NCBI RefSeq assembly: GCF_009939225.1
Contig: NZ_JAACJR010000008.1
Location: forward strand, 1,417,377 to 1,481,376
Length of the DNA: 64,000 nucleotides
Direction of reading: 5' to 3'
Source of the DNA: Sediminibacterium soli
GTDB lineage: Bacteria > Bacteroidota > Bacteroidia > Chitinophagales > Chitinophagaceae
Under the pieces are notes generated by a model that did no database searches, was not told the DNA's origin, and worked only from the letters and a program-made list of their open reading frames with translations. Each line of letters starts with the position of its first letter. Positions within the stretch are counted from its first letter, which is position 1. The position numbers and the translations under genes were made by a program. Shown piece by piece: positions 1-8,674 of the stretch.

Positions 1-2748
1 AATGCCAACACGCCCACTTCCGGTACAGGTAAATGGAGCGCGGTGGCCGGTAATCCTTCCGCTGTGGTGTTTGATGATGTCAATAACCCCACCACTACCG
101 TAAGGGGTATGGCTGCCGGTACCTACCGGTTTATGTGGACCATCTCCAACGGTACCTGCTCGCCTTCTTCCGATATCGTGGACATTACCGTATATCCGCC
201 CACAGTGGCGGGCAGGCTGATTGCAGATTCCTTTGTTTGCGCACCCGTGAACAAGGGTGTGGTAAGGCTGTCCGGCAATACCGGCCGTATACTGCGCTGG
301 GAAATGTCTGCAGACGGCGGCGCTACCTGGACCATCAGCAACGATACCAGCTCCATCCTCACTTACCAGAACCTGACAGCCACAACCCGTTACCGCGTAT
401 TGGTACAAAGCGGAAACTGCAGCAGCGCTTACAGCAACACGGTAACGATCAATGTAAACCAGCCCACCAAGCCTGGCAACCTGTATACCAGCAACAAAAC
501 GGTTTGTCAGACCGTAAACAGCGGCGTGCTTGAATTAAGGGGTGCCACCGGCGGACTGATCCGCTGGGAGTCTTCCACAGACAAAGGCCGCAGCTGGAAC
601 GTGATATCCGATACCGATACCGCGTATCAATACGATAACCTCACCACCAGCACCTGGTTCCGCGTACTGGTGCAAAATGGTGTTTGTACGGCAGCCTATT
701 CGGATACGATGATGATACAGGTAGACTCCAGCACGGTTGCCGGCAAACTTGGCGGAGACGCCACTGTTTGTATGAGCAATAACAACGGCAAGCTGGTATT
801 GACCGGCAATACCGGATCGGTGATCCATTGGGAGTCTACGATCAACAAGGGCGTTACCTGGACGGTGATCGCGCAAACAGGCACACAGCTGAGCTATACC
901 AATGCCGACTCCACCACGATCTACCGTGCGCTGGTTAAAAACGGCGTCTGCGCTACGCAGTATTCCAACGAGATTATGGTGATCACAGTACCGCCGGTTA
1001 CCCCATCCAATGCCGGCCCCGGCCAGACATTGTGCAATGCAGAAACCAACACTGTGCTGAATGCGAATAAACCTGCCTCCGGCGCCGGTATATGGACACA
1101 GCTGCGCGGCCCTTCTGCCGCGGCGTTCACCAATGCGGCCAGCGCTTCTACCAGGGTAGACGGACTGGTACCGGGCACCTATGAATTTGCCTGGAGCATC
1201 GCCAACGGGGTTTGTACCGCATCGACCAGTACGGTTACCGTAAAAGTGGAAAAACTAAGAGCTGCATTCGGCGTAAAAGGCATCTACGACTGCGGTCTCA
1301 CCACGTTCAATTTCCGCGATTCCTCTGCTGCACATTTCAATATTGTTAAACGCAAATGGGTGCTGAACGACAGGGACAGTTCGTTTGATGTAAACTTCCA
1401 GGCGCTGTTTACGCAGACGGGCACCAACCGCGTGGCGCTGACGGTTACCAGCGAAGTGGGCTGCAGCAACACCGCCCGTATCGAATTCCCTGTGGATGTT
1501 TTTGAATTTCCGAAAGCCAATATCGCAGCCATGAGCGAGGCATGCCGAAACCAACTGCTCGAACTGAAATCGGATGTGCATTCAAAAGACTCGATTGCCT
1601 ATATGCTCTGGTTCCTCGGAAACGGCACCAGGATTGCCGACTCGCTGGTTAAGGCGCAGTATACCAAAGAAGGTGAATACACAGTGAAGCTGCTGGTATC
1701 GACTGTTAACCGCTGTTTTGATTCGGCATACAAACAACTGATGATCCATCCAACACCGGTGCTTTCCCTTAACAAGGAAAACATCGTCTGCTCAGGAGAC
1801 TCGGCCGGTCTGGGTGTATCCGGCGCCTTTAACTATATATGGAAAGACCAGAACGATAATGTGGTATGTAATTCCTGCCGCGTGTTCCGTGTAAAACCCA
1901 CCGAGAATACCACGTACAAGGTGATCGGTTATACAGAATACGGATGCTCTGATGTGGCCAGCACTTCTGTTCGTGTGATCAAACCGCTTTCGCTCAGCGG
2001 ACAGTTGCAGGATACGATCTGTTTTGGCAACAATGTGCAGATACGTGTACAGGGAGCCGCAAGCTACCTGTGGCGCAACGATCCGGGACTGAACAATTAC
2101 TCCATCGCCAACCCGGTTGCTTCACCAAAGGAAACCACTACCTATCAGGTGGTGGGCAAAGACGCCTACAACTGTTTTGCAGATACAACGGATGTGCGCA
2201 TCACGGTTGGCAAACCCACCGAAATCAAACTCAATAAGGATACCGCGATCCTGGCCGGCACCGGCATACAACTGCGTGCCATCAGCAGCCTGCCCAATAT
2301 CAGGACCTGGCGCTGGGAAGGAGCCGATTTCTCCTGCCTCAATTGCCCGGCACCGATGGCAAAAGTGGTGATGGACCAGACCATCCGCGTTACCGGTACC
2401 AATATATACGGTTGCACCAGCAGCGATACCATGCGGATAAAAACATTCTGCCCCACTACCGAAATATTTATCCCGAATGCCTTCTCTCCCGATGGAGACG
2501 GCATTAACGATAAACTGGTTGTACAGGGCAAGGGCGTAAAAGTGATCAAGAGTTTCCGCATCTATAACCGCTGGGGCGAAATGGTATTTGAGAAACTGAA
2601 TTTCTATCCCGGAGATGCAAACAGCGGATGGGACGGCACCGTACGCGGAAAAGCCGCCACACCCGATGTGTTCGTATATGTCTGTGAAGTGATCTGTGAA
2701 CGAGGTACGCCCGGATTCTTCAAAGGAAATGTTGCCGTACTGAGATAA
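1..2748 (+). CDS. T9SS-exported gliding-type adhesin, 5' end missing
   Basis: The frame is open from base 1, so the start and signal peptide lie upstream of the window. About 915 residues are visible. They begin inside an Ig-like module, continue with three homologous modules of about 85 residues (bases 202-990), a further GxW-type Ig-like module, PKD-like segments, and end in a gliding-motility type (CHU_C, type B) sorting domain with IPNAFSPDGDGIND and a YNRWGEMVFE motif. Such C-terminal domains direct export through the type IX secretion system and attachment at the cell surface. A PorP/SprF gene follows 39 bp downstream, the usual partner of type B cargo. The role is probably a surface adhesin; the ligand cannot be told from sequence. 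Family call is firm. Confidence 0.87.
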   Translation, partial: NANTPTSGTGKWSAVAGNPSAVVFDDVNNPTTTVRGMAAGTYRFMWTISNGTCSPSSDIVDITVYPPTVAGRLIADSFVCAPVNKGVVRLSGNTGRILRWEMSADGGATWTISNDTSSILTYQNLTATTRYRVLVQSGNCSSAYSNTVTINVNQPTKPGNLYTSNKTVCQTVNSGVLELRGATGGLIRWESSTDKGRSWNVISDTDTAYQYDNLTTSTWFRVLVQNGVCTAAYSDTMMIQVDSSTVAGKLGGDATVCMSNNNGKLVLTGNTGSVIHWESTINKGVTWTVIAQTGTQLSYTNADSTTIYRALVKNGVCATQYSNEIMVITVPPVTPSNAGPGQTLCNAETNTVLNANKPASGAGIWTQLRGPSAAAFTNAASASTRVDGLVPGTYEFAWSIANGVCTASTSTVTVKVEKLRAAFGVKGIYDCGLTTFNFRDSSAAHFNIVKRKWVLNDRDSSFDVNFQALFTQTGTNRVALTVTSEVGCSNTARIEFPVDVFEFPKANIAAMSEACRNQLLELKSDVHSKDSIAYMLWFLGNGTRIADSLVKAQYTKEGEYTVKLLVSTVNRCFDSAYKQLMIHPTPVLSLNKENIVCSGDSAGLGVSGAFNYIWKDQNDNVVCNSCRVFRVKPTENTTYKVIGYTEYGCSDVASTSVRVIKPLSLSGQLQDTICFGNNVQIRVQGAASYLWRNDPGLNNYSIANPVASPKETTTYQVVGKDAYNCFADTTDVRITVGKPTEIKLNKDTAILAGTGIQLRAISSLPNIRTWRWEGADFSCLNCPAPMAKVVMDQTIRVTGTNIYGCTSSDTMRIKTFCPTTEIFIPNAFSPDGDGINDKLVVQGKGVKVIKSFRIYNRWGEMVFEKLNFYPGDANSGWDGTVRGKAATPDVFVYVCEVICERGTPGFFKGNVAVLR
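202..990 (+). repeat. Three tandem Ig-like modules in the adhesin
   Basis: Three consecutive modules (about 202-456, 469-723 and 733-990) share the order: Gly-Leu strand, a Cys (FVC/TVC), LxLxGxTG, a (R/H)WE motif, a TW or SW motif, (F/Y)R(V/A)LV, and a second Cys in a G(N/V)C motif. One Cys pair per module suggests an intradomain disulfide. The modules have diverged clearly at DNA level, so recent slippage is unlikely. Confidence 0.75.
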
Positions 2749-2787
2749 CCGATATCCAAATCCTATGAACCCCAAATAAGACCCCCT

Positions 2788-3813
2788 ATGAAAACCAAAT
2801 TTTACACACTCCTGCTTACGCTGTGCTGCAGTGGCTCGCTGATGGCGCAGGACTTTTCGTTCTCGCAGTTTTACGAGCAGCCGCTGCTGCGTAACCCGGC
2901 GCTGGCGGGGTTGTTTGTGGGCGATCTTCGCGTGTCGATGGCCTATCGCGACCAGTGGAGCAGTGTAACCGTGCCTTACCGCACCGCATCACTGAGCGTT
3001 GAACACAAGACGCCCATCGGCAAACACGATGATTTTATCACCATCGGCGCACAGATGAGCCTGGATGGCGCCGGCGATATACGATTGAAACGAACACAGT
3101 TCCTGCCTGCGGTCAACTTCCACAAGTCACTCAATCCTGAACGCGACACCTATCTTTCGCTGGCGGTAATGGGCGGGCCGGTGTCAAGCCAGTTCGATCC
3201 CACAAAACTGAAAATGGGCGATCAGTACGGCGCCAATGGCTACGACCCGGGTATCCCCAGCGCACAGCCTATTTCGCGCAACGGTTATTCTTACTGGGAT
3301 CTGAGTACCGGTCTTTGTTTCAGCACTGTGCTGGATAATAATATCAAATTCTACCTGGCTGCCGGCGTATCGCATATCACACGCCCAACCATCCGTTCGG
3401 TGATCAACAATGGGTCTACGTTTCTTTCGCCCAAAATTTCTTTCAGCATGGGCACCAGCACCAAAATGGGCGACCGCGGCCACGTGATTGCATTTGCCGA
3501 TTACTATGCGCAGAACGGCAACCGCCAGCTGCTGGGTGGTTTACTGTATGGCATAGACCTTACCCAGGATGACAGCGGCGATGATCAGGCAGCCATTTAT
3601 GCAGGCAGTTTTTTAAGATGGGATGATGCCGTTATTCCGGTGGTAAAGATCGACTTCGGCCATATGACAATGGGTGTAAGCTATGATATCAATATATCCA
3701 AACTCACCGTGGCGTCCAACTGGCGCGGCGGTCTTGAGTTCACTGCCGCATACAGGGGTTTCCTGAAAATACGCAGTTCTACGCTGGACAGGGTGCGTTG
3801 CGTTCGTTTCTGA
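2788..3813 (+). CDS. PorP/SprF family T9SS outer-membrane protein
   Basis: This 341-residue protein has a signal peptide ending near LMAQD and then the family hallmarks: FSQFYEQPLLRNPALAG at the mature N-terminus and SYDINISKLT near the C-terminus. PorP/SprF proteins are outer-membrane beta-barrels that pair with type B cargo for retention or secretion by the type IX system. It lies 39 bp behind the adhesin, likely in one transcript that ends at the hairpin at 3846. A second paralogue lies at 7665-8654 beside another adhesin, so each cargo seems to have its own partner. Confidence 0.93.
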   Translation: MKTKFYTLLLTLCCSGSLMAQDFSFSQFYEQPLLRNPALAGLFVGDLRVSMAYRDQWSSVTVPYRTASLSVEHKTPIGKHDDFITIGAQMSLDGAGDIRLKRTQFLPAVNFHKSLNPERDTYLSLAVMGGPVSSQFDPTKLKMGDQYGANGYDPGIPSAQPISRNGYSYWDLSTGLCFSTVLDNNIKFYLAAGVSHITRPTIRSVINNGSTFLSPKISFSMGTSTKMGDRGHVIAFADYYAQNGNRQLLGGLLYGIDLTQDDSGDDQAAIYAGSFLRWDDAVIPVVKIDFGHMTMGVSYDINISKLTVASNWRGGLEFTAAYRGFLKIRSSTLDRVRCVRF

Positions 3814-3845
3814 TCCGGCCAGGGGATTGGGGTTTACTCAGGGAG

Positions 3846-3893
3846 CCGCAGACTGACATTTGCCATTGCGCAATGCTCAGTCTGCGGTTTTTT
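3846..3893 (+). terminator. Intrinsic terminator after porP-like gene
   Basis: A perfect 11-bp stem (CCGCAGACTGA at 3846-3856 with TCAGTCTGCGG at 3877-3887) is followed by six T residues. The loop contains a second palindrome, CATTGCGCAATG. The T-run is on the + strand, so it serves the adhesin/porP transcript and protects the convergent gene at 3892. Confidence 0.85.
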
Positions 3894-4548
3894 ACATAGC
3901 GACCACATACGCCAGCCATTGCGAAAAAACACCCACCAGCAAACCGGAATACACTTCCAGCGGGGTATGATCGCTTACGATAAAACGGCTTGTACAAACA
4001 ATGCCGGCCAGTAAGGTAACGACACTGATTGCCACACCCATCGGCATCTGGTAATACATCGCAAATAAAATAATAGCTGCCAATGCACCGCCGGCGCCCA
4101 TGCCATGAAGGCTTATTTTGAAATAATTATTCAGTATCAGACCGATAATCGTTGCGATAAAGATGCCCATGAAAAAAAATTTCAGTGCAATGGGCTGGTC
4201 GGTGAAATTCTTGGCGAGATAATACATCCACCAGTAAAAAAACATGGTAACCACATAGGGAACGATGCGTTCTTTCTGCGTTCGGAGAAAAATACTGTTG
4301 CTGAATTTCAGTCGCCATAACAGGAACACGGCGAATGCGGGGAAAAACGCGGTCATCCAGAACACACCGAAGATCCGCATTTTTAACTGCCATTCGGTGA
4401 TACCCGCAAATTCGTACGGGATCTCTTTTACCAGAAAAAGAAAAATATAGATCGGTACAAACAGGGGGTGACACACATACGATATGGTCTTTGCCCCAAT
4501 TCGCAGTAACCATGGATGCCGCACCCGTGATCCGTCTGTTCTTTCCAT
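3892..4548 (-). CDS. PAP2-like integral membrane protein
   Basis: This 218-residue protein has about six hydrophobic segments. Near the C-terminus it has SRFIVSDHTPLEV, which fits the third PAP2 phosphatase motif (SR-x5-H-x3-D) except that the last acidic residue is Glu. The second motif appears only as SLHGMGAG in place of PSGH. The fold is therefore probably PAP2-like, the group of membrane lipid phosphatases, but activity is uncertain because the motifs are degenerate. It is a single gene converging on the T9SS locus. Confidence 0.6.
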   Translation of the reverse strand: MERTDGSRVRHPWLLRIGAKTISYVCHPLFVPIYIFLFLVKEIPYEFAGITEWQLKMRIFGVFWMTAFFPAFAVFLLWRLKFSNSIFLRTQKERIVPYVVTMFFYWWMYYLAKNFTDQPIALKFFFMGIFIATIIGLILNNYFKISLHGMGAGGALAAIILFAMYYQMPMGVAISVVTLLAGIVCTSRFIVSDHTPLEVYSGLLVGVFSQWLAYVVAM

Positions 4549-4604
4549 GGCGCAATGTTACAGCTTTTTGCCCTGACGGGAATGAACGCGGTTACCCGCG
4601 CATG

Positions 4605-4898
4605 TCACAAACAAAAGAACCCGGTCGCCAGCGGAAAACTGACCATAGCGATGAACCACCAGTAGTCATCGCTATACGGCCCCCGGGCCAGCAATGCCCT
4701 GATCAGAAATGCCAGCGATAAAACGCCTGCAATAACCACCGTGATGAAAATATAGACCATCGGCGAAAAATCGCAGGTGTTCCTTCAGTCACCGGCTACC
4801 GGCCGGAACCATAGGTACAGCGGCAGCGTCCACCATAGGAAAGAGAAACAAAGCGCTGCCGAAAAAACAACATGTCGCCTGAATATCCTGCCGGTCAT
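4605..4898 (-). pseudogene. Small membrane ORF interrupted by in-frame TGA
   Basis: On the minus strand a frame opens at ATG 4898, codes 37 residues with one hydrophobic stretch rich in Leu and Trp, meets TGA at 4787-4785, and stays open in the same frame for another 60 codons to TGA at 4607-4605. An internal ATG at 4760 would give a 51-residue two-helix membrane peptide. The continuous hydrophobic character across the stop suggests one about 97-residue membrane protein with a nonsense mutation, or two tiny proteins. No family is recognised. Nothing else is visible in the gene-free interval 4549-4944. Confidence 0.35.
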
Positions 4899-4944
4899 CG
4901 GTGGGTTTACATTAATACCGGTGGCAGGCCGGAAGTAACCTGTT

Positions 4945-7680
4945 CTATTTTTTCAGTTTGATAAAATAGATCACCGTATTGTGTTCAAGATCGCTGGCAA
5001 CGTTTACTTCCGTACGCCGGTTCTCGCTGTCGGTGATTACCATCAATGCCGAATTGGGTGGCGTAAGACCCAGGTTCTCGGCAAAGAAGATCATTTCATT
5101 TTTGGCAACATCGGTACTGAGCTTGATATAGAACGTAACCGGTTTACTGGTTTGCAGCACACGCTGGTAAGCCACCAGCTGTTTATTGAATATCACCGAA
5201 ACCGAATCGCCGTCAAATACCCCGTTATCGTACAGGTCAACACGCACAGAGTCGGATGTGGAATACACATACAGCGGCTGCCTCGGGATGCGTTTGGTCA
5301 TCTCTTCAATAACCCCTGTTTTTACTTTCGGTGTAAAATCAAGTATGTTGTCTATATCGAGTTTTAACGGCGGCGCCGGCCGGTTTTTTACGGCGGGAGC
5401 GCTGGCAGTGGCGGCAGGCGCTCTGCGAACAAGGGCGGCACGGTCATCAGCGGCGGCGTTTTTCGTTTCTTTTTTGGCAGCAGTACCGGCATAATTACTG
5501 GAACCCGTTTTGGGTTTGGCTTCCTTAATCAACGCACCGGTATTTGCTTTATCCGGCCTGGTATGGGTATCCGGTATTTTTACTGAAGCAGCTTTTGACC
5601 CGCTTTTTTCTGCTGCTGCAGGAGTGGCGGATTTTTCCGTTGCGGCATCAGTGGTTTTTACCGGTCCTGATGCCGGCGCTGTTCCCGCTCCGCTGACCGG
5701 CACCGGCCGGTTCGAAGCAACAGAAGACCGCGCATCGGCATTGGCATTCACCGTACGGAACAAAGGATTCATCTGTGCCGGATCCAGATCCAGTTCATTA
5801 CCCATCGGCCGCCATTTGGGATGCTGCTCTTTGGTTATGATCAGGTCTGAACGCCTGTTGGCAAGCTGCGCTTCTTTATTGAACGATTTATCCGCCAGGC
5901 AGGGAAGCACAAAATGTTTCCGACTGAAGAAATCCGTATTGATACGCGATGCGTTGATACCATGCGCCACCAGGTACGCCTTTACAGACTGCGAACGCGC
6001 CTTGGCCACCCGTTCATTACCCGCGGGCGTACCATTGCAATCGGTAAAAGAAGCCACCACAATATTCAGCAGCGCATTTTCCTTCAGTTGTTTCACGATG
6101 ATATCCAGCTGCGGTCTGTCGGTACGGCGGATCTTTGAACTGGCATAATCGTAATGCACATAGGCTCTTTCGAGCATGTTCGAATTGATGGAATCCAGTA
6201 TGCGTCTGTTCTTTTTTTCTTCCGCATCATCGGTTACCGCGGGTGTGGATACGGATTTGGGTAATTCCGTTTTGGCCATAACGGGTTGTTTCCCTGCAGT
6301 ATCGATATATTTTACCGTAACGGCTTTAAAAATTTCCAGGCAACAGGAAGAAGCCCTGTCTGAACTCAGGTAGGCCGTCTGTGAATTTTTTTCCTTTCGG
6401 TAATACTGGTCGTCGCGCACCGAGTTGAGCGGCGCACCCAGGTTGGTGATATGGCCCCATCGATTGCCGGAGGGGTGACCGGCCGCGCTGTAAATATCCA
6501 GTCCGCCCATACCGATCCTTCCGTCGGAACTGAAATACAGTTTTGCTGAGTCGAGATCGTAAAAAGGTGTCACCTCATCTCCCGCGGTATTGATGCTGTC
6601 GACATGAACGGCTTTACCAAGCACGTTCCTTCCCTCCATCGGCACCATCCATATATCGAATTTACCTGCTCCGCCGGGCTGATCGGATGCAAAGAACAGG
6701 TACTTGCTGTCGCGTGTGATATACGGTTGCTTGGACTGGTAGTTTGCCTGGTTCACCGAGCTGCCCATTTCAACCGGCAAATGCCAGGGAGAATCCACCG
6801 CGTTGCGTATCATGTAATAAATATGATAAGGTGTGGTGGCGCCGCTTTTTGCATTGCTTTTCCAGCCGGTAAAATACATCGTCAGCCCATCGGAAGAAAG
6901 CGAGGGCGTGGCCATGTTCAGTTCGCCCGGTATCGGCGCAGGCCTGGAAGCGGTACGGTTGTTCAGGTTACCGGTATATAACCGTATCGGGTATACTTTC
7001 TCTCCTTTTTTATCGATTTCGTGCCTCGACGTAGTGAACCAGAACAAACTGTCGTTGATCTTCTCCAGTGCAAAATCGGAGCCATCCTGGGGATTGGTGG
7101 CATTCAGTTTGGTCACTTCCGCTGCCGGCTTCAGTGTTTTATTGGCCAGGATAAAATTGGCGGATGCAATTCCCTCTCTTGCTTTGGTGGCGTTGGCGTC
7201 TTTGGTCCGGTTTGTTTTGAGGTAGTTGTTGAATGCAACGGTTGCCTTTTCGGGTTCGTTGTTGGCAATAAGTGTATAGCCATACCATAACTGGGCGGTT
7301 GGGTTGTGCATGTCCTTCGATGCAATATATTTCTCGTACTGCAGCGCCGCATCTTTGGGTCGGTTGTACAGGCGATACGATTCCGCAAGCTTAAACACCA
7401 CTTCATTCCTTCGCGAATCGGAAATTTTTTCCGGTTTGCTGTTGTTCCTGGTCTGGAAGGGATACAGCCTGCTGTTACCCAGAGCGGTCAGCGGGCTATC
7501 GTACAGAATGGCCGCATATAATTTGGAAGCGCTGTAATAATCCGTACGTGCAAATGCACCATCACCTGCCCGCTCGATCTTCCTGGCGCTTTGCGAAAAA
7601 ACGATGGCCGGCAATAGCATGATCGCCGCTGTACAAATGCCCTTACAGGCATTCAGCTTATATCTTACAGTCTTGGGCAT
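4945..7680 (-). CDS. OmpA/PD40 periplasmic protein, PorE-like, with extra C-terminal domain
   Basis: The 911-residue protein has a signal peptide (about 1-30), TPR-like helices (35-175), PD40/WD40-like propeller blades (about 200-455, including SSDGLTMYFTG and LYFSSDGRIGMGGLDIY), and an OmpA-type peptidoglycan-binding domain (about 505-617, ending ANRRSDLII). It resembles PorE, which links the type IX machinery to peptidoglycan. Unusually the OmpA domain is internal: an Ala/Lys/Pro/Thr-rich linker (about 640-770) leads to a further domain of about 135 residues with a DLYDNGVFDGDSV motif. The regulatory-like domain often found between propeller and OmpA was not evident. It overlaps the upstream porP-like gene by 16 bp, so the two are co-transcribed. 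Confidence 0.85.
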   Translation of the reverse strand: MPKTVRYKLNACKGICTAAIMLLPAIVFSQSARKIERAGDGAFARTDYYSASKLYAAILYDSPLTALGNSRLYPFQTRNNSKPEKISDSRRNEVVFKLAESYRLYNRPKDAALQYEKYIASKDMHNPTAQLWYGYTLIANNEPEKATVAFNNYLKTNRTKDANATKAREGIASANFILANKTLKPAAEVTKLNATNPQDGSDFALEKINDSLFWFTTSRHEIDKKGEKVYPIRLYTGNLNNRTASRPAPIPGELNMATPSLSSDGLTMYFTGWKSNAKSGATTPYHIYYMIRNAVDSPWHLPVEMGSSVNQANYQSKQPYITRDSKYLFFASDQPGGAGKFDIWMVPMEGRNVLGKAVHVDSINTAGDEVTPFYDLDSAKLYFSSDGRIGMGGLDIYSAAGHPSGNRWGHITNLGAPLNSVRDDQYYRKEKNSQTAYLSSDRASSCCLEIFKAVTVKYIDTAGKQPVMAKTELPKSVSTPAVTDDAEEKKNRRILDSINSNMLERAYVHYDYASSKIRRTDRPQLDIIVKQLKENALLNIVVASFTDCNGTPAGNERVAKARSQSVKAYLVAHGINASRINTDFFSRKHFVLPCLADKSFNKEAQLANRRSDLIITKEQHPKWRPMGNELDLDPAQMNPLFRTVNANADARSSVASNRPVPVSGAGTAPASGPVKTTDAATEKSATPAAAEKSGSKAASVKIPDTHTRPDKANTGALIKEAKPKTGSSNYAGTAAKKETKNAAADDRAALVRRAPAATASAPAVKNRPAPPLKLDIDNILDFTPKVKTGVIEEMTKRIPRQPLYVYSTSDSVRVDLYDNGVFDGDSVSVIFNKQLVAYQRVLQTSKPVTFYIKLSTDVAKNEMIFFAENLGLTPPNSALMVITDSENRRTEVNVASDLEHNTVIYFIKLKK

Positions 7681-8654
7681 ATAAATTTGGTGTCAGGAAT
7701 TTTCCTGGGTTTGGTAAAACTGATCGATAGTTCGTATCCGCCGTTGATGGAGGAAACCGTTTTCATCTGCGACATATTGATATCATAACTGAAACCGATC
7801 ATCAGGCCGTTCAGGTAAAGACCTATATTGGGTGCGATCGCATCACCGGTCCTGTACATTGCGCCGGCAACAAGGTCTTTGGCACCGTCGATCCGGATAT
7901 TCATCGAGAGACCCGCGGCAATTTCATTTGCATTGCCCTGCGCCGCGTAAAGGGCATTGGGCATCAGATCCACCCTGTTGTTCATTTTCAGCCGCATGCC
8001 GCCATGTATCGAGTAGCGTGCAGGTATCTTATTTTTTTCGCCGGTGTTCAGGAACTGGTTATTCGGTTCCGACGGATGGTACAGGCTTACCCCGATAAAA
8101 GGATTGACGGAACTGTTGGGGTTTGCGTCAAAATACAGCAGGCCCACACTTCCGTCGAGCGAGCTGGCCGAAGCGTTGCTGAAGTTTTCGTTCGAAGGAA
8201 GCGTCGGATCATACCCCATCAGCGGATTGAACTGACTGCCGAACTGCAGTTTGGAAGCATCGAGCCGGCGGTTCAGCAATCCCACCTGAAAACCGGCGCT
8301 CAGTATTTTATATTCGGAAAGATGCACCTGGTAAGAAAGCGAAAGATACCCTGCATTGTACTGGTAGCTGCCATCGCCTGTTTTCTGGTTGAATACCGTG
8401 GCGCCTACGCCAAAATTTTTGGGCAGGGCAATATCGGCCGAGACAGCCTGCGCCGTCATGGCGGCTGTTGAAGAAGGCCATTGCTTTCTGTAGTTGGCGC
8501 TGATACGGTAACTGCCATCAATCGCTCCCGTAAAGGCGGGGTTCAGCCACTGCGGGTACGCATAGTATTGCGTAAAATGCGCATCCACCTGCGCATGCAC
8601 ACGGCCCGTGACAAACAGCAGGCAACCGAATAGCAATAAAAATAAGTTACGCAT
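7665..8654 (-). CDS. PorP/SprF family T9SS outer-membrane protein
   Basis: This 329-residue protein has a signal peptide ending near VHAQ and then the family pattern FTQYYAYPQWLNPAFTGAI, with FSYDINMSQM near the C-terminus. It is a predicted outer-membrane beta-barrel of the type IX secretion system. It sits between an adhesin (8675-10993) 20 bp upstream and the OmpA/PD40 protein it overlaps downstream, forming a three-gene adhesin-PorP-OmpA operon. It is a paralogue of the protein at 2788-3813 but clearly diverged from it. Confidence 0.93.
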   Translation of the reverse strand: MRNLFLLLFGCLLFVTGRVHAQVDAHFTQYYAYPQWLNPAFTGAIDGSYRISANYRKQWPSSTAAMTAQAVSADIALPKNFGVGATVFNQKTGDGSYQYNAGYLSLSYQVHLSEYKILSAGFQVGLLNRRLDASKLQFGSQFNPLMGYDPTLPSNENFSNASASSLDGSVGLLYFDANPNSSVNPFIGVSLYHPSEPNNQFLNTGEKNKIPARYSIHGGMRLKMNNRVDLMPNALYAAQGNANEIAAGLSMNIRIDGAKDLVAGAMYRTGDAIAPNIGLYLNGLMIGFSYDINMSQMKTVSSINGGYELSISFTKPRKIPDTKFICPRL

Positions 8655-8674
8655 CCTGTTGAATTAAGTGGTGG

